A stretch of 64,000 nucleotides of DNA from Bradyrhizobium sp. (GTDB lineage Bacteria > Pseudomonadota > Alphaproteobacteria > Rhizobiales > Xanthobacteraceae). Under the pieces are notes generated by a model that searched no databases, was not told the DNA's origin, and saw only the letters and a list, made by a program, of their open reading frames with translations. The stretch lies in the NCBI RefSeq assembly GCF_027307225.1, contig NZ_DAHUXJ010000053.1, positions 1-64,000 on the forward strand, written 5' to 3'. This document shows positions 45,109 to 54,056 of the stretch, in pieces. Within the stretch, counting starts at the first letter, position 1, and every line of letters starts with the position of its first letter. Made by a program: the position numbers and the translations under genes.

Positions 45109-45270
45109 GAATCAAGCAGGTCCAAGCTTCGGAACGATGCCGCAGATCGGCGAGTTAGGCTTTTTCACAAGACGCAACTTGCCTCACCGCCTTTAGCAGC
45201 CCTTGTCCATCGACCGCCCCTTATGCGAAAAATGGGTGCCCTCCTCGTCCAAAACAACAAAGAGCTGAAA

Positions 45271-45669
45271 ATGAAAAGATCGACCCTGAGCGCGCTGATC
45301 ATCCTTGCCTCGTCGGCCGTTGTGCCGGCCGCGATGGCGCAAGACGTCGAGGCCGGGAAGGCCTCCTTCAACAAGTGCATGGCCTGCCACTCGATCGGCG
45401 AAGGCGCCAAGAACAAGGTCGGGCCGGAGCTCAACGGGATCGACGGCCGCAAGTCAGGCACCGCGCCGGACTACAACTACTCCGAAGCGAACAAGAATTC
45501 CGGCATTACCTGGGATGAAGCCAATTTCAAGAAATATATCCACGACCCGAAGGCGATGGTGCCCGGCACCAAGATGTTCTTTGCCGGCATCAAGAACGAT
45601 ACCGAGGTCAACAATCTCTGGTCCTACGTCTCGCAGTTCGACAAGGACGGCAACATCAAGAAAAAGTAG
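45271..45669 (+). CDS. class I cytochrome c (c2/c550 type)
   Basis: 132 residues from the ATG at 45271. Signal peptide (1-23, AMA|Q), heme motif CMACH (Cys36, Cys39, His40), and the sixth ligand Met102 in GTKMFFAGIK. The size and pattern fit periplasmic soluble cytochrome c2/c550, which carries electrons from bc1 to oxidases. A strong terminator follows. Not obviously linked with the divergent glc operon. Confidence 0.92.
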   Translation: MKRSTLSALIILASSAVVPAAMAQDVEAGKASFNKCMACHSIGEGAKNKVGPELNGIDGRKSGTAPDYNYSEANKNSGITWDEANFKKYIHDPKAMVPGTKMFFAGIKNDTEVNNLWSYVSQFDKDGNIKKK

Positions 45670-45700
45670 GCGCTGTCATCACGCTTCAGGTTTCCTTGGC

Positions 45701-45732
45701 AATGGCCGGGCTTCGTCCCGGCCATTTTCTTT
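45701..45732 (+). terminator. rho-independent terminator of the cytochrome c gene
   Basis: AATGGCCGGG (45701-45710) and CCCGGCCATT (45717-45726) with a CTTCGT loop, then TTCTTT. Confidence 0.88.
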
Positions 45733-45757
45733 GAGCAGCCCGGTGACGGGACGCGTC

Positions 45758-46747
45758 TCAATTAGCTGCAGCGGCCTTACCGGGAACGGCCGAGCCAATA
45801 AGGGACTCGATCTCGCTGATCACGAGATCCGTCGCGACGTTCTGTACCATGTGCCCGACGCCGGAGAGCACGATCAGCCTGGCGTTCGCCACCGCGGCAG
45901 CGAATGGGCGGGAATGAATGTCGGTCGACACCGTCTTGTCGACGTCGCCCGAAATCACGACCGTCGGCACCGAAATTTCCGGATAGCGCGGCGCCTGTTC
46001 GGTCACCGCCTGCTTCAGCCGAACGAGATCGCGGGCATTGGCCAGAAATTCGCGCGGCCGCAACAGCAGCGGCGTTGCGCTTTTGGCGACAAAGTCGTCC
46101 GGCATCGCCTGCGGCAGGAAGACTCCGCGCGCGTTGCGCTCGGCGAGGAAATAACCGAGCGGAAGGGTAACGGTGTAGGCGAGCAGCGGACCGATGACCG
46201 GCTTGGTCACCAGTTCGTTGTACCAGCCGACGCCGCCGGACCAGGGATAGGCGACTGGCGCCAACATCACGAGACCGGCGAGGCGCGCCGGATCATCGAT
46301 GGCCATCCGCGCGCCCAGCGCTCCAGCCCATGAATGCACCACCAGGATAACAGGGCCGAGGTTGAGCTTCGTGAGCGCCTCTTCGATCATCCGCCCCTGG
46401 GCGGCCGGCGTCGCCGTCTCCCAGCTCGAGCCGGAGCTCCAGCCATGGCCCGGCCGATCGATCAGGATCACGCGGTGGCTGGTGGCGAGCCTGTCGCCGA
46501 GCGGATGGCGCATCGCTTCAAGATTTGAGCTTGCGCCATGGATGAGAACGATCGGCGGACCGGCGGCGTCCCTTGGCCCGATATCGAGCACGTTGAGAAC
46601 AGCGCCGGTGACCTCGATCGGTTTTCCCTGTGCGGGGAAACGATGCTGAAAAACGAGGATACCAGCCTGCGTCGCCAGCGCCAGGATCACGAGCGCGGCG
46701 CCAATAAGCACGGGAAACATATACAAAATCCGGTTCAGTGCTGGCAC
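45758..46747 (-). CDS. membrane-anchored alpha/beta-hydrolase
   Basis: 329 residues. An N-terminal membrane helix (about 9-30) then an alpha/beta-hydrolase: LIHGASSN (oxyanion loop), DRPGHGWSSG, nucleophile elbow VHSWAGALG, ISGDVDKTV (Asp) and GVGHMVQN (His). Full triad, substrate unknown. Lies on the opposite strand to the cytochrome c gene, convergent, after its terminator. Confidence 0.85.
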   Translation of the reverse strand: MPALNRILYMFPVLIGAALVILALATQAGILVFQHRFPAQGKPIEVTGAVLNVLDIGPRDAAGPPIVLIHGASSNLEAMRHPLGDRLATSHRVILIDRPGHGWSSGSSWETATPAAQGRMIEEALTKLNLGPVILVVHSWAGALGARMAIDDPARLAGLVMLAPVAYPWSGGVGWYNELVTKPVIGPLLAYTVTLPLGYFLAERNARGVFLPQAMPDDFVAKSATPLLLRPREFLANARDLVRLKQAVTEQAPRYPEISVPTVVISGDVDKTVSTDIHSRPFAAAVANARLIVLSGVGHMVQNVATDLVISEIESLIGSAVPGKAAAAN

Positions 46748-46883
46748 ACGGAAGCTACGTGCCGGTCGGCCGCTAGTTTCGAGTGTTTTCCACTGCTCTC
46801 CACGGGCGAGCTGCCGCTCTTCATACAGCCGTCATCGGCCGTTTCCTATAAGCAAGCGCGGCACTTTTGCGTCCGGCCAGTCG

Positions 46884-46958
46884 CCAGTGCCCACTTTCCG
46901 AAGTTCGTGCTCTATCGCAGCACCGACCTTCACGAACTTCGGAAAGTCATGGGCACTG
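46884..46958. repeat. CTAG hairpin element, subtype B (B3)
   Basis: Reversed orientation to B1/B2: begins CCAGTGCCCACTTTCCG and ends GGAAAGTCATGGGCACTG. Both CTAG ends have one substitution. Partner of A3, 14 bp away. Confidence 0.88.
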
Positions 46959-46972
46959 CAAACCTATCGATT

Positions 46973-47051
46973 CTAGTACCGCTTTATCGATCTGAAGTCC
47001 CTGATCGAATTCGCCGCTTGTGGTGCAGGGACTTCAGATCGGCGGTACCAG
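46973..47051. repeat. CTAG hairpin element, subtype A (A3)
   Basis: Begins CTAGTACCGCTTTATCG and ends CGATCTGAAG-complement then GGTACCAG. It is the mirror of A1/A2, so the A3/B3 pair is the same composite in the other orientation. It lies in the 400-bp gap before the small 60-residue gene, where I see nothing else. Confidence 0.88.
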
Positions 47052-47148
47052 TCATTGAGTAACTCGCGAGTCCGATCTTTCCACATAATCCACAGCAACC
47101 CGTGGAAACCAATGCCGTTGTCATGCGGGGATTACCTGGAGGCTTTCG

Positions 47149-47331
47149 ATGATTTCCGGATTTCACGAGAACGCCATCGACGAAATCGTCGCCCGGTGCA
47201 ATGGCGACATTCGCGGTGCCTTGAAGGCGCTTTTGCTGGTGAACGAACAGCTCGAGGCCGAGCTTGCCGAACTCCACGCCGTGGTGGCCCATGGCGGATC
47301 GCGCGGGCCCAAGCGCGGCGTTCTGCATTAG
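47149..47331 (+). CDS. small conserved-looking helical protein (60 residues)
   Basis: Preceded by GGAGG seven nt before the ATG, so translation is credible. The sequence IDEIVARCNGDIRGALKALLLVNEQLEAELAEL predicts two or three helices, and the CNGDIRGALKALL stretch resembles the third helix of UBA/CUE-like folds (by eye). No signal peptide. Function unknown. Independent of the neighbours, it converges on the TPR gene. Confidence 0.7.
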   Translation: MISGFHENAIDEIVARCNGDIRGALKALLLVNEQLEAELAELHAVVAHGGSRGPKRGVLH

Positions 47332-47377
47332 GTGGCTGCGGTCGGCGGACCAGAGCCTTCTCCAGACCAAGCATTGT

Positions 47378-48019
47378 CTAGATATCGCGGCCTTCCACTT
47401 TCTCGCTCAGCGTTCTGACCAGCTCCGGAACCTTGTCGAGATGCGGGTCGACGGCGAGTGCCTTGCGGAAGGCTTCCAGCGCGTGCTTGTCGTCGCCAAG
47501 GTCCTGCATGATCATGCCGAGCCCGGCGAGCGCGCCGAAATGGCGTGGCTCGCGCGCCAATACCTGCTCGATATCGGCCAGCGAGTGGGCATAGTCGTTC
47601 CGCAAATAATAAAGCGTCGCGCGCCGATTCCAGCCTTCGACATAGTCGGGACGCAGCTTGATGACGGCATCGAGCAGCTGCAGCGCGACATCGGAATTCT
47701 GCGCTTCCATCGCCATTTTGGCGCGTGTCATCAGGAGAGCAACCGTATCGCTCGGCGTATGCAGCCAGATCGCCCAGATCCGCGCCTCGACGTGCTTGGC
47801 GCTGGCCTCGTCAGGCGCCGCCTTCAGCGCGCCGAACAGGAAATCCAGCCCACGCGTGCGGTCGGCCGGGACCTTCGGCAGCTTCGCCGGCGCATCCGGC
47901 ATCTTCGTTTTGGAACCCGGGTCCTGCGCCAGCGAGGCAATCGGCGTGGCGGCGACAATCGCCCCGGCAAGGATAATGGCGAGCCGGCGACGACGCGCGG
48001 CGTGGAATCTGATGGCCAT
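47378..48019 (-). CDS. exported tetratricopeptide-repeat protein
   Basis: 213 residues with a basic signal peptide (RRRRLAIILAGAIVAATPIASLAQ, cleavage about residue 31). Then a helical part with about three TPR units between residues 105 and 206: LMTRAKMAMEAQNSDVALQLLDAVI, WNRRATLYYLRNDYAHSLADIEQVL, LAGLGMIMQDLGDDKHALEAFRKAL. Periplasmic scaffold; partner unknown. Upstream lies rpmJ on the same strand. Confidence 0.82.
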   Translation of the reverse strand: MAIRFHAARRRRLAIILAGAIVAATPIASLAQDPGSKTKMPDAPAKLPKVPADRTRGLDFLFGALKAAPDEASAKHVEARIWAIWLHTPSDTVALLMTRAKMAMEAQNSDVALQLLDAVIKLRPDYVEGWNRRATLYYLRNDYAHSLADIEQVLAREPRHFGALAGLGMIMQDLGDDKHALEAFRKALAVDPHLDKVPELVRTLSEKVEGRDI

Positions 48020-48156
48020 GCGAAAAGTTTAGACGCAGCAAAAGCCGCTTGCAAAGCCGCTCGCGTCAAAGACCTGTGATGGGGAAAATGCGGGGAACCG
48101 GCCGGATTGTCGGCGTCGATACCGAGCAATCGGTCAGCAGATCAGCGTTGGCGAGA

Positions 48157-48282
48157 TCAGCCCTGGCGCGCTTTGAAGCGGCGCTGGACCTTGTTGATCA
48201 CGTAGACGCGGCCCTTGCGGCGGACCAGGCGGTTGTTGCGATGGCGACCGCGCAGCGATTTCAGCGAGTTACGGACCTTCAT
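48157..48282 (-). CDS. rpmJ: 50S ribosomal protein L36 (bL36) RpmJ
   Basis: Reading the minus strand from the ATG at 48282 gives a 41-residue basic protein, [20 protein letters not shown] then [20 protein letters not shown] and a TGA stop at 48157-48159. This is the bL36 family in the long, cysteine-poor form without the zinc-binding CxxC (only Arg, Lys and no Cys seen), usual for organisms that do not need zinc for this protein. Structural protein of the large ribosomal subunit. Confidence 0.95.
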   Translation of the reverse strand: MKVRNSLKSLRGRHRNNRLVRRKGRVYVINKVQRRFKARQG

Positions 48283-48583
48283 GGGACAATCCTGATGCGT
48301 TGAAAGGCCGTATTCGGCACGATCATCCGGGCGACCTGAGAATGCTCAAGCGACCCCAAACGGAAAAAAATGGCTTACCCCGCCGGCGGCTTGCCGCCCG
48401 GGACGCGCGGTTTCTAAGGCAAACCACGGTCAGATGTCAATCCGGGGCCGGTTTACCCCCGAAACGGGCGATCAGGGAACCGAAAAGCACATTTTGGCGC
48501 CCGATGGCGGCCCCGCGGAATCGTTATATGATATAACAATCAAGCAACCGGGCCCGTAACGGCCGGCTGACGGGAAGGACGCA
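48283..48583. other. intergenic region upstream of the amidohydrolase gene
   Basis: 301 bp between rpmJ and the divergent amidohydrolase gene. The only distinct structure is the palindrome at 48523-48537. I see no other gene. Confidence 0.6.
48523..48537. promoter_or_regulatory. GTTATATGATATAAC palindrome, candidate operator
   Basis: Perfect 7-bp arms (GTTATAT/ATATAAC) around a single central base, 47-61 bp upstream of the amidohydrolase start. AT-rich dyads in GC-rich DNA at this position are typical of MarR- or GntR-type operators. No regulator gene is adjacent. Confidence 0.55.
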
Positions 48584-49468
48584 ATGCCCAGCTTGAAACT
48601 GCCCAATCTCGACGACGTCGTGGCGATCGACATTCACACCCATGCCGAGGAGCCCTGCGGGTTGCACGGCGATGACGGCTATGACGATTTCCAGGCGCAG
48701 ATGGCGGCGTATTTCAAATCGCCGAACGAGCATCCGCCGACGGTCGCGGAAACCGCAGCGTATTATCGCGCGAAGAAAATCGCCGCCGTGATCTTTCCTG
48801 TCGACGCCGAACGTGAGACCGGCTTTCGCCGCTACAGCAATGACGAGATGATCGAGGCCGTCTCGGCAAATCTCGATGTTCTGATCCCGTTTGCCAGCAT
48901 CGATCCGCACAAGGGCAAGCTTGGGATGCGCGAAGCGCAGCGCCTGATCGCGGACTTCGGCATCAGGGGCTTCAAATTCCATCCGACCATGCAGGGCTTC
49001 TATCCCAACGACCGCCTGGCCTATCCGCTCTATGAGGCGATCGCTGACGGCGGCGCGATCGCGCTGTTTCATACCGGCCAGACTGGCGTGGGCAGCGGCA
49101 TGCCGGGCGGCATGGGCATGCGGCTGAAATATTCCAACCCGATGCACATGGACGACGTCGCGGCGGATTTCCCGGATCTGAGGATCATCCTCGCGCATCC
49201 GTCCTTCCCCTGGCAGGAGGAGGCCCTGTCGGTCGCGACCCACAAACCGAACGTCTATATCGACCTCTCCGGCTGGTCGCCGAAATACTTTCCGCCGATT
49301 CTGGTGCGCTACATCAATTCGATTTTGCAGGACAAGATGCTGTTCGGCTCGGACTGGCCGGTGATCACGCCGGACCGCTGGCTTGCCGATTTCGCCAAGC
49401 TCGACATTCGCGACGACATCAGGCCAAAAGTGCTAAAGGAAAACGCGCGAAAACTGTTGAATATCTAG
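48584..49468 (+). CDS. amidohydrolase 2 family metal-dependent hydrolase (ACMSD-like)
   Basis: 294 residues. A TIM-barrel amidohydrolase of the PF04909 type: IDIHTHAEEP (His-x-His metal site, about 14-23), RGFKFHPTMQGFYPND, ALFHTGQ, ILAHPSFPW and FGSDWPVI (Asp). These match decarboxylase/hydrolase members such as ACMSD relatives in aromatic degradation. Substrate not deducible. The gene may lead an operon with the haloacid dehalogenase and YbaK genes (56 bp gap, then 4-bp overlap). Confidence 0.85.
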   Translation: MPSLKLPNLDDVVAIDIHTHAEEPCGLHGDDGYDDFQAQMAAYFKSPNEHPPTVAETAAYYRAKKIAAVIFPVDAERETGFRRYSNDEMIEAVSANLDVLIPFASIDPHKGKLGMREAQRLIADFGIRGFKFHPTMQGFYPNDRLAYPLYEAIADGGAIALFHTGQTGVGSGMPGGMGMRLKYSNPMHMDDVAADFPDLRIILAHPSFPWQEEALSVATHKPNVYIDLSGWSPKYFPPILVRYINSILQDKMLFGSDWPVITPDRWLADFAKLDIRDDIRPKVLKENARKLLNI

Positions 49469-49524
49469 CCGGCCGCGCGCTATCGGGACTTCTCCGATAA
49501 CAAGGATAAAAGGGAGAACATCCC

Positions 49525-50265
49525 ATGACGATCAAAGCCGTCGTCTTCGACGCCTATGGCACGCTCTATGACATCCAATCGGTGGCCGCGGTCACCGAAG
49601 ACGCTTTTCCCGGATATGGCGACATCATCACGCAAATCTGGCGCGTCAAGCAGCTGGAGTATTCCTGGATGCGCTCGCTGATGCGGCGCTATGAGGATTT
49701 TTCCGTCATCACGAAGGAATCCCTCGCCTATTCGATCCGCGTGCTCGGGCTGAAACACGATGCGGGCGCCTTCGACCGCATCATGGACAAATATCTGCAC
49801 CTCGATCTTTATTCCGATGCGCTGACGACGCTCGCCGCGTTGAAGGGCAGGAAACTCGCCATTCTCTCCAACGGCTCGAGCGACATGCTCAACGCGCTGG
49901 TGAAAAACACCGGGCTCGATCGCGTTCTCGATGCGACCATCAGTGTCGATCAGAAGCGCATCTTCAAGCCGGCGCCGGAAGCCTACACGCTGATCGAAAC
50001 AGAATTGGCTGTGCGGCCAAACGAGGTTCTGTTCGTCTCCTCCAATCCGTGGGACGCTTGTGGCGCCAAATCCTTTGGACTAAACGTTGCATGGATCGAG
50101 CGGGTGACGCCGGAAGCGATGGCGCTCGCCTGCGTCAACAGCGACGTCGTCGCTCCGCTCACCATGTTCAAGGCGTTGCGAACCCAGATGGACGAACTTG
50201 GCGTCGCGCCCGATCACCGCGTCCACGCTCTGTCCGAATTGCCCAAGCTTGCCTCTGATCCATGA
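49525..50265 (+). CDS. (S)-2-haloacid dehalogenase, type II (HAD superfamily)
   Basis: 246 residues. The L-2-haloacid dehalogenase signature is present: nucleophile Asp9 in VFDAYGTLYD, WRVKQLEYSWMRSLM (substrate-binding helix), LSNGSSDML, FKPAPEAY with the conserved Lys, and FVSSNPWDACGAK with Ser, Asn and Asp. It should convert (S)-2-haloacids to (R)-2-hydroxyacids in the cytoplasm. With the fluoroacetate-type enzyme at 3.7 kb, this is the second dehalogenase in the window. 4-bp overlap with the next gene. Confidence 0.88.
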   Translation: MTIKAVVFDAYGTLYDIQSVAAVTEDAFPGYGDIITQIWRVKQLEYSWMRSLMRRYEDFSVITKESLAYSIRVLGLKHDAGAFDRIMDKYLHLDLYSDALTTLAALKGRKLAILSNGSSDMLNALVKNTGLDRVLDATISVDQKRIFKPAPEAYTLIETELAVRPNEVLFVSSNPWDACGAKSFGLNVAWIERVTPEAMALACVNSDVVAPLTMFKALRTQMDELGVAPDHRVHALSELPKLASDP

Positions 50266-50717
50266 GCCTTGAATCCGTCCGCGCTTTCTTCGTCGAGAAC
50301 GCTCCAGAAATCGCCGTGATCGAATCGCCGACGAGTTCGGCCACGGTGGCGCTCGCCGCCGAAGCCTACGGCGTCGAGCCGGCGCGAATCGCCAAGACGC
50401 TGAGCTTGAGGGTCGGCGACCAGGTGATCCTGATCGTCGCCAGCGGCACCTCGCGAATGGACAACAAGAAAGTAAAGGCGCGCTTCGGCGGCAAGCCGAA
50501 GATGCTTGGTCTCGAAGAGGTCGCCCACATCACCGGGCACGAAGTCGGCGGCGTTTGCCCGTTCGGACTGAAGACGCCGTTGCCCGTGTATTGCGACATT
50601 TCGCTAAAAGCATTTGATGAAGTGGTGCCGGCGGCCGGCTCGATTCACAGCGCGGTTCGCATCGCCCCGCTACGCATGGCCGAGCTTGTCGCCGCCGAGT
50701 GGATTGACGTGTGCTGA
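50262..50717 (+). CDS. YbaK/EbsC family aminoacyl-tRNA editing protein
   Basis: 151 residues. YbaK-type trans-editing fold: VRAFFVENAPEIAVIE start, ARIAKTLSLRVGDQVILIVASG, the conserved Lys in MDNKKVKARFG, HITGHEVGGVCPFGL and CDISLKAFDEVVPAAGS. Family members hydrolyse misacylated tRNA, most often Cys- or Ala-tRNA(Pro). Its start overlaps the stop of the haloacid dehalogenase gene (ATGA), so the two are translationally coupled, an unexplained pairing. Confidence 0.87.
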   Translation: MSLESVRAFFVENAPEIAVIESPTSSATVALAAEAYGVEPARIAKTLSLRVGDQVILIVASGTSRMDNKKVKARFGGKPKMLGLEEVAHITGHEVGGVCPFGLKTPLPVYCDISLKAFDEVVPAAGSIHSAVRIAPLRMAELVAAEWIDVC

Positions 50718-50764
50718 CGCCGCCGTCCGGCATGTTCCGGGCGATCAGGCAAGCAAATGCGACG

Positions 50765-51097
50765 CTATTGATACTGATATTGATATTGATAGCGCCGCAG
50801 CGGAGGCGCCGGCTGCGGCAGACTTTGCGGCGGCGGGTTGGCGGCAGGCGGCGTATTGGCGCTGTCGCTCGATTCAAACACGGCACGACATGGCGCGCTA
50901 AGCTGTACGGTGTTCGCCTGCAAACAGGCCACGATCCGATTCTCGTCAGGTATAGCGGCGCCGCACAGCCGGAGCACATCCGGCGTGCAGGCCATCTGCT
51001 CCTGCATGGTTCCGCGATGCTGCGCGACGGCAGTTCCGCTCATCATCGCGGCCGCCAAACCCACGGCAAAAATCCGGAGAATTTGCTGCTTTTGCAT
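50765..51097 (-). CDS. small exported cysteine-containing protein with a YQ repeat tail
   Basis: 110 residues. Signal peptide (MQKQQILRIFAVGLAAAMMSGTAVA, cleavage about 25), then three Cys in MACTPDVLRLCG...VACLQ...SAPCR, a spacing seen in cysteine-rich repeat proteins of rhizobia. The C-terminus is a Pro linker followed by (YQ)4 coded by a short repeat GATATT units. Function unknown. Confidence 0.72.
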   Translation of the reverse strand: MQKQQILRIFAVGLAAAMMSGTAVAQHRGTMQEQMACTPDVLRLCGAAIPDENRIVACLQANTVQLSAPCRAVFESSDSANTPPAANPPPQSLPQPAPPLRRYQYQYQYQ

Positions 51098-51225
51098 GGC
51101 GCCCCTTCCTCCTCAGCAAATAAGCATTTGCCCGGCCGAACCGGTTCACTCAGCGAAGCAAATCAATGAGGCCGGGACTGGTTCGTTTCAAACAACAAAA
51201 TGTGAGCGAGCAAACAAGCGCTGTC

Positions 51226-52215
51226 TTATTCCACTCGGCCGATGCGCTTGACCGCCGCAACCAGACGCGCGCTATCGGCCTCGACGAATTTCGAGAATTC
51301 CGGCGCGTCCATGTAAGCGACCGGACTGCCGGCGGTCTCGAACGTCTTGATCACTTCAGGACGCTTGACCGCTTCAGCCATCGCCACACGTAACCTGATC
51401 ATGATCGGATCCGGCAGAGCCTTCTGCGCAAACAGCCCGGCCCAGATGTAGAACTCGACATCCTTGTAGCCACGCTCCTTGAAGGTCGGGAGATCGGGAA
51501 AGCTGGCGATGCGTTCCGCGCCCCAGTTGGCGAGCACACGCATCTTGCCGCCATCGACCAGCTGTTTGAGCGTTCCAGGCGCCGAGGCCAGCGCGTCAAC
51601 CGTTCCCGACATGAGCGCATTGAGCGCGGGAGCCGCGCCACGAAACGGAATGTGCTGGAGCTTGATGCCGGCAGAGGCTGCAAACATCTCCATGGCAACA
51701 TGCAGCGTGCCGTAGGGACCGGACGAGCCGTAGCGGATTTCACCCGGACGCTTTTTTGCATCCTCGACGAAGTCCTCCAGCGTCTTCCATGGCGCCGAGG
51801 CTTGTATCGCGAGCAAGGTGGGATCGGCGAGCACGCGCGCAATCGGGGTCAACTGTGAGACTTCATAGACAGGCCGCCGGTCGAACAGACGATCGGCCTC
51901 GGGCAGCACTGCCAGCGACGACAACGTCATCAGGAGCGTGTAGCCGTCGGGCTCGGCGCGTGCGGCGGCCGCATTGCCGATGGCGCCGCCCGCCCCGCCC
52001 GCGCGGTTGTCGACGATGACGGACTTGCCGAGAATGTTTTCCAGCGCCAGCGCCACCGGGCGCGCCGCCAGATCGGCCTGCCCACCGGCGGGAAACGGCA
52101 CGATCATGGAGATCGTATGCGCCGGCCATCCCATCGCCACCATCGCGGACGCCGGCCGTGCGGCGGACAGAAGCGGCAACGCCGCGGTGGCTTTCAGCAA
52201 TTCACGCCTGTTCAT
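51226..52215 (-). CDS. Bug/TctC-type tripartite-transporter substrate-binding protein
   Basis: 329 residues. Signal with twin Arg near the start (MNRRELLKATAALPLLSAARPASA). The mature protein is a typical Bug receptor: ISMIVPFPAGGQADLAARPVA, DNRAGGAGGAIGNAAAARAEPDGYTLL, SSGPYGTLHVAMEMF, HIPFRGAAPALNALMSGTVDA. Periplasmic receptor for carboxylates. No TctA/TctB membrane genes are nearby, so it is an orphan receptor, as is common. Confidence 0.9.
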   Translation of the reverse strand: MNRRELLKATAALPLLSAARPASAMVAMGWPAHTISMIVPFPAGGQADLAARPVALALENILGKSVIVDNRAGGAGGAIGNAAAARAEPDGYTLLMTLSSLAVLPEADRLFDRRPVYEVSQLTPIARVLADPTLLAIQASAPWKTLEDFVEDAKKRPGEIRYGSSGPYGTLHVAMEMFAASAGIKLQHIPFRGAAPALNALMSGTVDALASAPGTLKQLVDGGKMRVLANWGAERIASFPDLPTFKERGYKDVEFYIWAGLFAQKALPDPIMIRLRVAMAEAVKRPEVIKTFETAGSPVAYMDAPEFSKFVEADSARLVAAVKRIGRVE

Positions 52216-52315
52216 CGGCTATTTCCCCCGGATGTTGTTTTTCTGGTCGATTGATAGCACCAACCGCGGCGCCGTGAGAACAACGTCCTCTCCGTTCGGC
52301 CGAAATCGAGCCGGC

Positions 52316-53248
52316 CTACCGCGAGGCGCGCCGCGCGGTCTTCAAGCGATTTGCGCTGCCGAAATGCGCGGCCAGGAAATCTCCCAGCGCCTCGACGCGC
52401 GCGGGGCGCGGACCGCCCGGCGGGGTTATTAGATGCACGGCGCCTTCGGGCTGTGACCAGCCGTCCAGAATGGCTTCGACCTCGCCGGAGCGGATCGTCT
52501 CGCCCGCGATGAAATCCGGCAGATCGGCGATGCCGAGGCCCGCGATGATCGCCGGCAGCAAGGCTTCGCCGTTGTTGACGCGAAGCGGGCCCGCAGGGCG
52601 CACGCTCACCTGCTCGTCCTTCGCGTTGCTGTAGTGCCAGACGTCAGCGGTCGACAGATACGCGTAGCCGAAGCATTTGTGTTGCGCGAGATGCATCGGA
52701 TGCGTCGGCCGGCCATACCGCTTCAGATAGGACGGCGCCGCAACCGTATGACGCGGCACCGCGCACAGCCTGCGCGCTATCAGCGATGAATCCGGCAGCC
52801 GCGCAATGCGCAAGGCGGCGTCAAAGCCCTCGCCGATCAGATCCACCATGGCGTCGCTGAGGTGCAGGTCGATTGAGACGTCGGGATAGGCCTTGAGAAA
52901 TTGCGGGAGGATCGGCGCCACCGCTTTCACCCCGAACGTCATCGGCACCGCGAGGCGAACGAGCCCACGCGGCGAAACCGACTGGGCGAGCGCCTCGTTC
53001 TCCACCGCTTCGCCATCCGCCAGCAGGCGCTGCGCGCGCGCCGACAATTTCTGGCCGGCGTCGGTCAGCGCCAGCCGACGCGAGGTACGGTTGAAGAGCC
53101 GCGCGCCGAGCCGCTCTTCAAGCCGGCTGACCGCCTTGGAGACGGTGGCCTTGGACAGCGCCAGTTCGCCGGCAGCCGCCGCGAATGAACGTAGCTCGAC
53201 GACCTTCGCGAAAATCGCCAGCGCCTCGAAGTCGGGAAGTTTCGCCAT
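52316..53248 (-). CDS. LysR-family transcriptional regulator
   Basis: 310 residues from the ATG at 53248 (MAKLPDFEALAIFAKV). HTH at 1-60 (SFAAAAGELALSKATVSKAVSRLEERLGARLFNR) and a LysR substrate-binding domain from about 90. An ATG further out (53287) would run through the operator-like repeat, so 53248 is preferred. Divergent from the pirin gene (110 bp), the classic arrangement for LysR control of a pirin/quinone-reductase operon. Confidence 0.9.
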   Translation of the reverse strand: MAKLPDFEALAIFAKVVELRSFAAAAGELALSKATVSKAVSRLEERLGARLFNRTSRRLALTDAGQKLSARAQRLLADGEAVENEALAQSVSPRGLVRLAVPMTFGVKAVAPILPQFLKAYPDVSIDLHLSDAMVDLIGEGFDAALRIARLPDSSLIARRLCAVPRHTVAAPSYLKRYGRPTHPMHLAQHKCFGYAYLSTADVWHYSNAKDEQVSVRPAGPLRVNNGEALLPAIIAGLGIADLPDFIAGETIRSGEVEAILDGWSQPEGAVHLITPPGGPRPARVEALGDFLAAHFGSANRLKTARRASR

Positions 53249-53270
53249 CTTTCCCTCAAGTTCACAAATG

Positions 53271-53285
53271 GAAACGATATGTTTC
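53271..53285. promoter_or_regulatory. GAAAC-N5-GTTTC inverted repeat, probable LysR-type operator
   Basis: GAAAC GATAT GTTTC with a further GTTTC four bases later, in the 110-bp gap between the divergent LysR gene and the pirin gene, close to the LysR start. LysR proteins bind such interrupted dyads. Confidence 0.5.
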
Positions 53286-53357
53286 AATTGTTTCTATTTA
53301 TGCATGGATGGGGCAGGCTTATCCAGAGCCTCATGTGAACTTCAAAGGGAGACCCCC

Positions 53358-54056
53358 ATGCTTGAACTTCGACCCTTCAACCGGCTTGGCGCCGCCGACC
53401 ACGGCTGGCTCAAGGCCAAGCACCACTTCTCGTTCGGATCGCACTACGATCCGGAAAATATGGGCTTTGGTGCGCTACGCGTGTGGAACGACGACGAGAT
53501 TGCGCCCAACACCGGCTTTCCCGCCCATCCGCACGCCAACATGGAAATCATCACCTATGTGCGGGAAGGCGCGATCACCCATCAGGACAGCCTCGGCAAC
53601 AAGGGCCGCACCGAGGCCGGTGATGTCCAGGTGATGAGCGCCGGAAACGGCATTCGCCATTCCGAATATAATCTCGAGGCCAAGCCGACCCGGCTCTTCC
53701 AGATCTGGATCGAGCCGACCCGAGAAGGCGGCGCACCGACCTGGGGCTCCAAGCCATTTCCGAAGGCGGATCGCTCCGGCCAGTTCGTGGCGATCGCGAG
53801 CGGACAGGAGGGCGACGACGACGCGCTGCCGATCCGGGCCGATGCACGCGTATTGGCCGCCACGTTGAAGGCCGGCGAGAGCGCGCACTACACGCCGAGC
53901 AAGGCGCGGCACCTTTATCTCGTGCCCGCCGCCGGCAAGCTCGACGTCAACGGCGTCAGCGTCAATGCACGCGATGGCATCGCCATTCGCGACGAGGCGA
54001 AGCTGACCATCACCGCGCTCGAGGATTCCGAACTCGTACTGGTCGACGCCGCATAA
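53358..54056 (+). CDS. pirin family protein (cupin; possible quercetin dioxygenase)
   Basis: 232 residues from the ATG at 53358 (GGGAGA ribosome site). Two-domain cupin of the pirin/YhhW type. The metal site is complete and in the usual numbering: His57 and His59 in PAHPHANME, His101 and Glu103 in GIRHSEYN. Relatives have quercetin 2,3-dioxygenase activity, or act as redox sensors. Next to wrbA on the same strand, opposite a LysR regulator. Confidence 0.9.
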   Translation: MLELRPFNRLGAADHGWLKAKHHFSFGSHYDPENMGFGALRVWNDDEIAPNTGFPAHPHANMEIITYVREGAITHQDSLGNKGRTEAGDVQVMSAGNGIRHSEYNLEAKPTRLFQIWIEPTREGGAPTWGSKPFPKADRSGQFVAIASGQEGDDDALPIRADARVLAATLKAGESAHYTPSKARHLYLVPAAGKLDVNGVSVNARDGIAIRDEAKLTITALEDSELVLVDAA

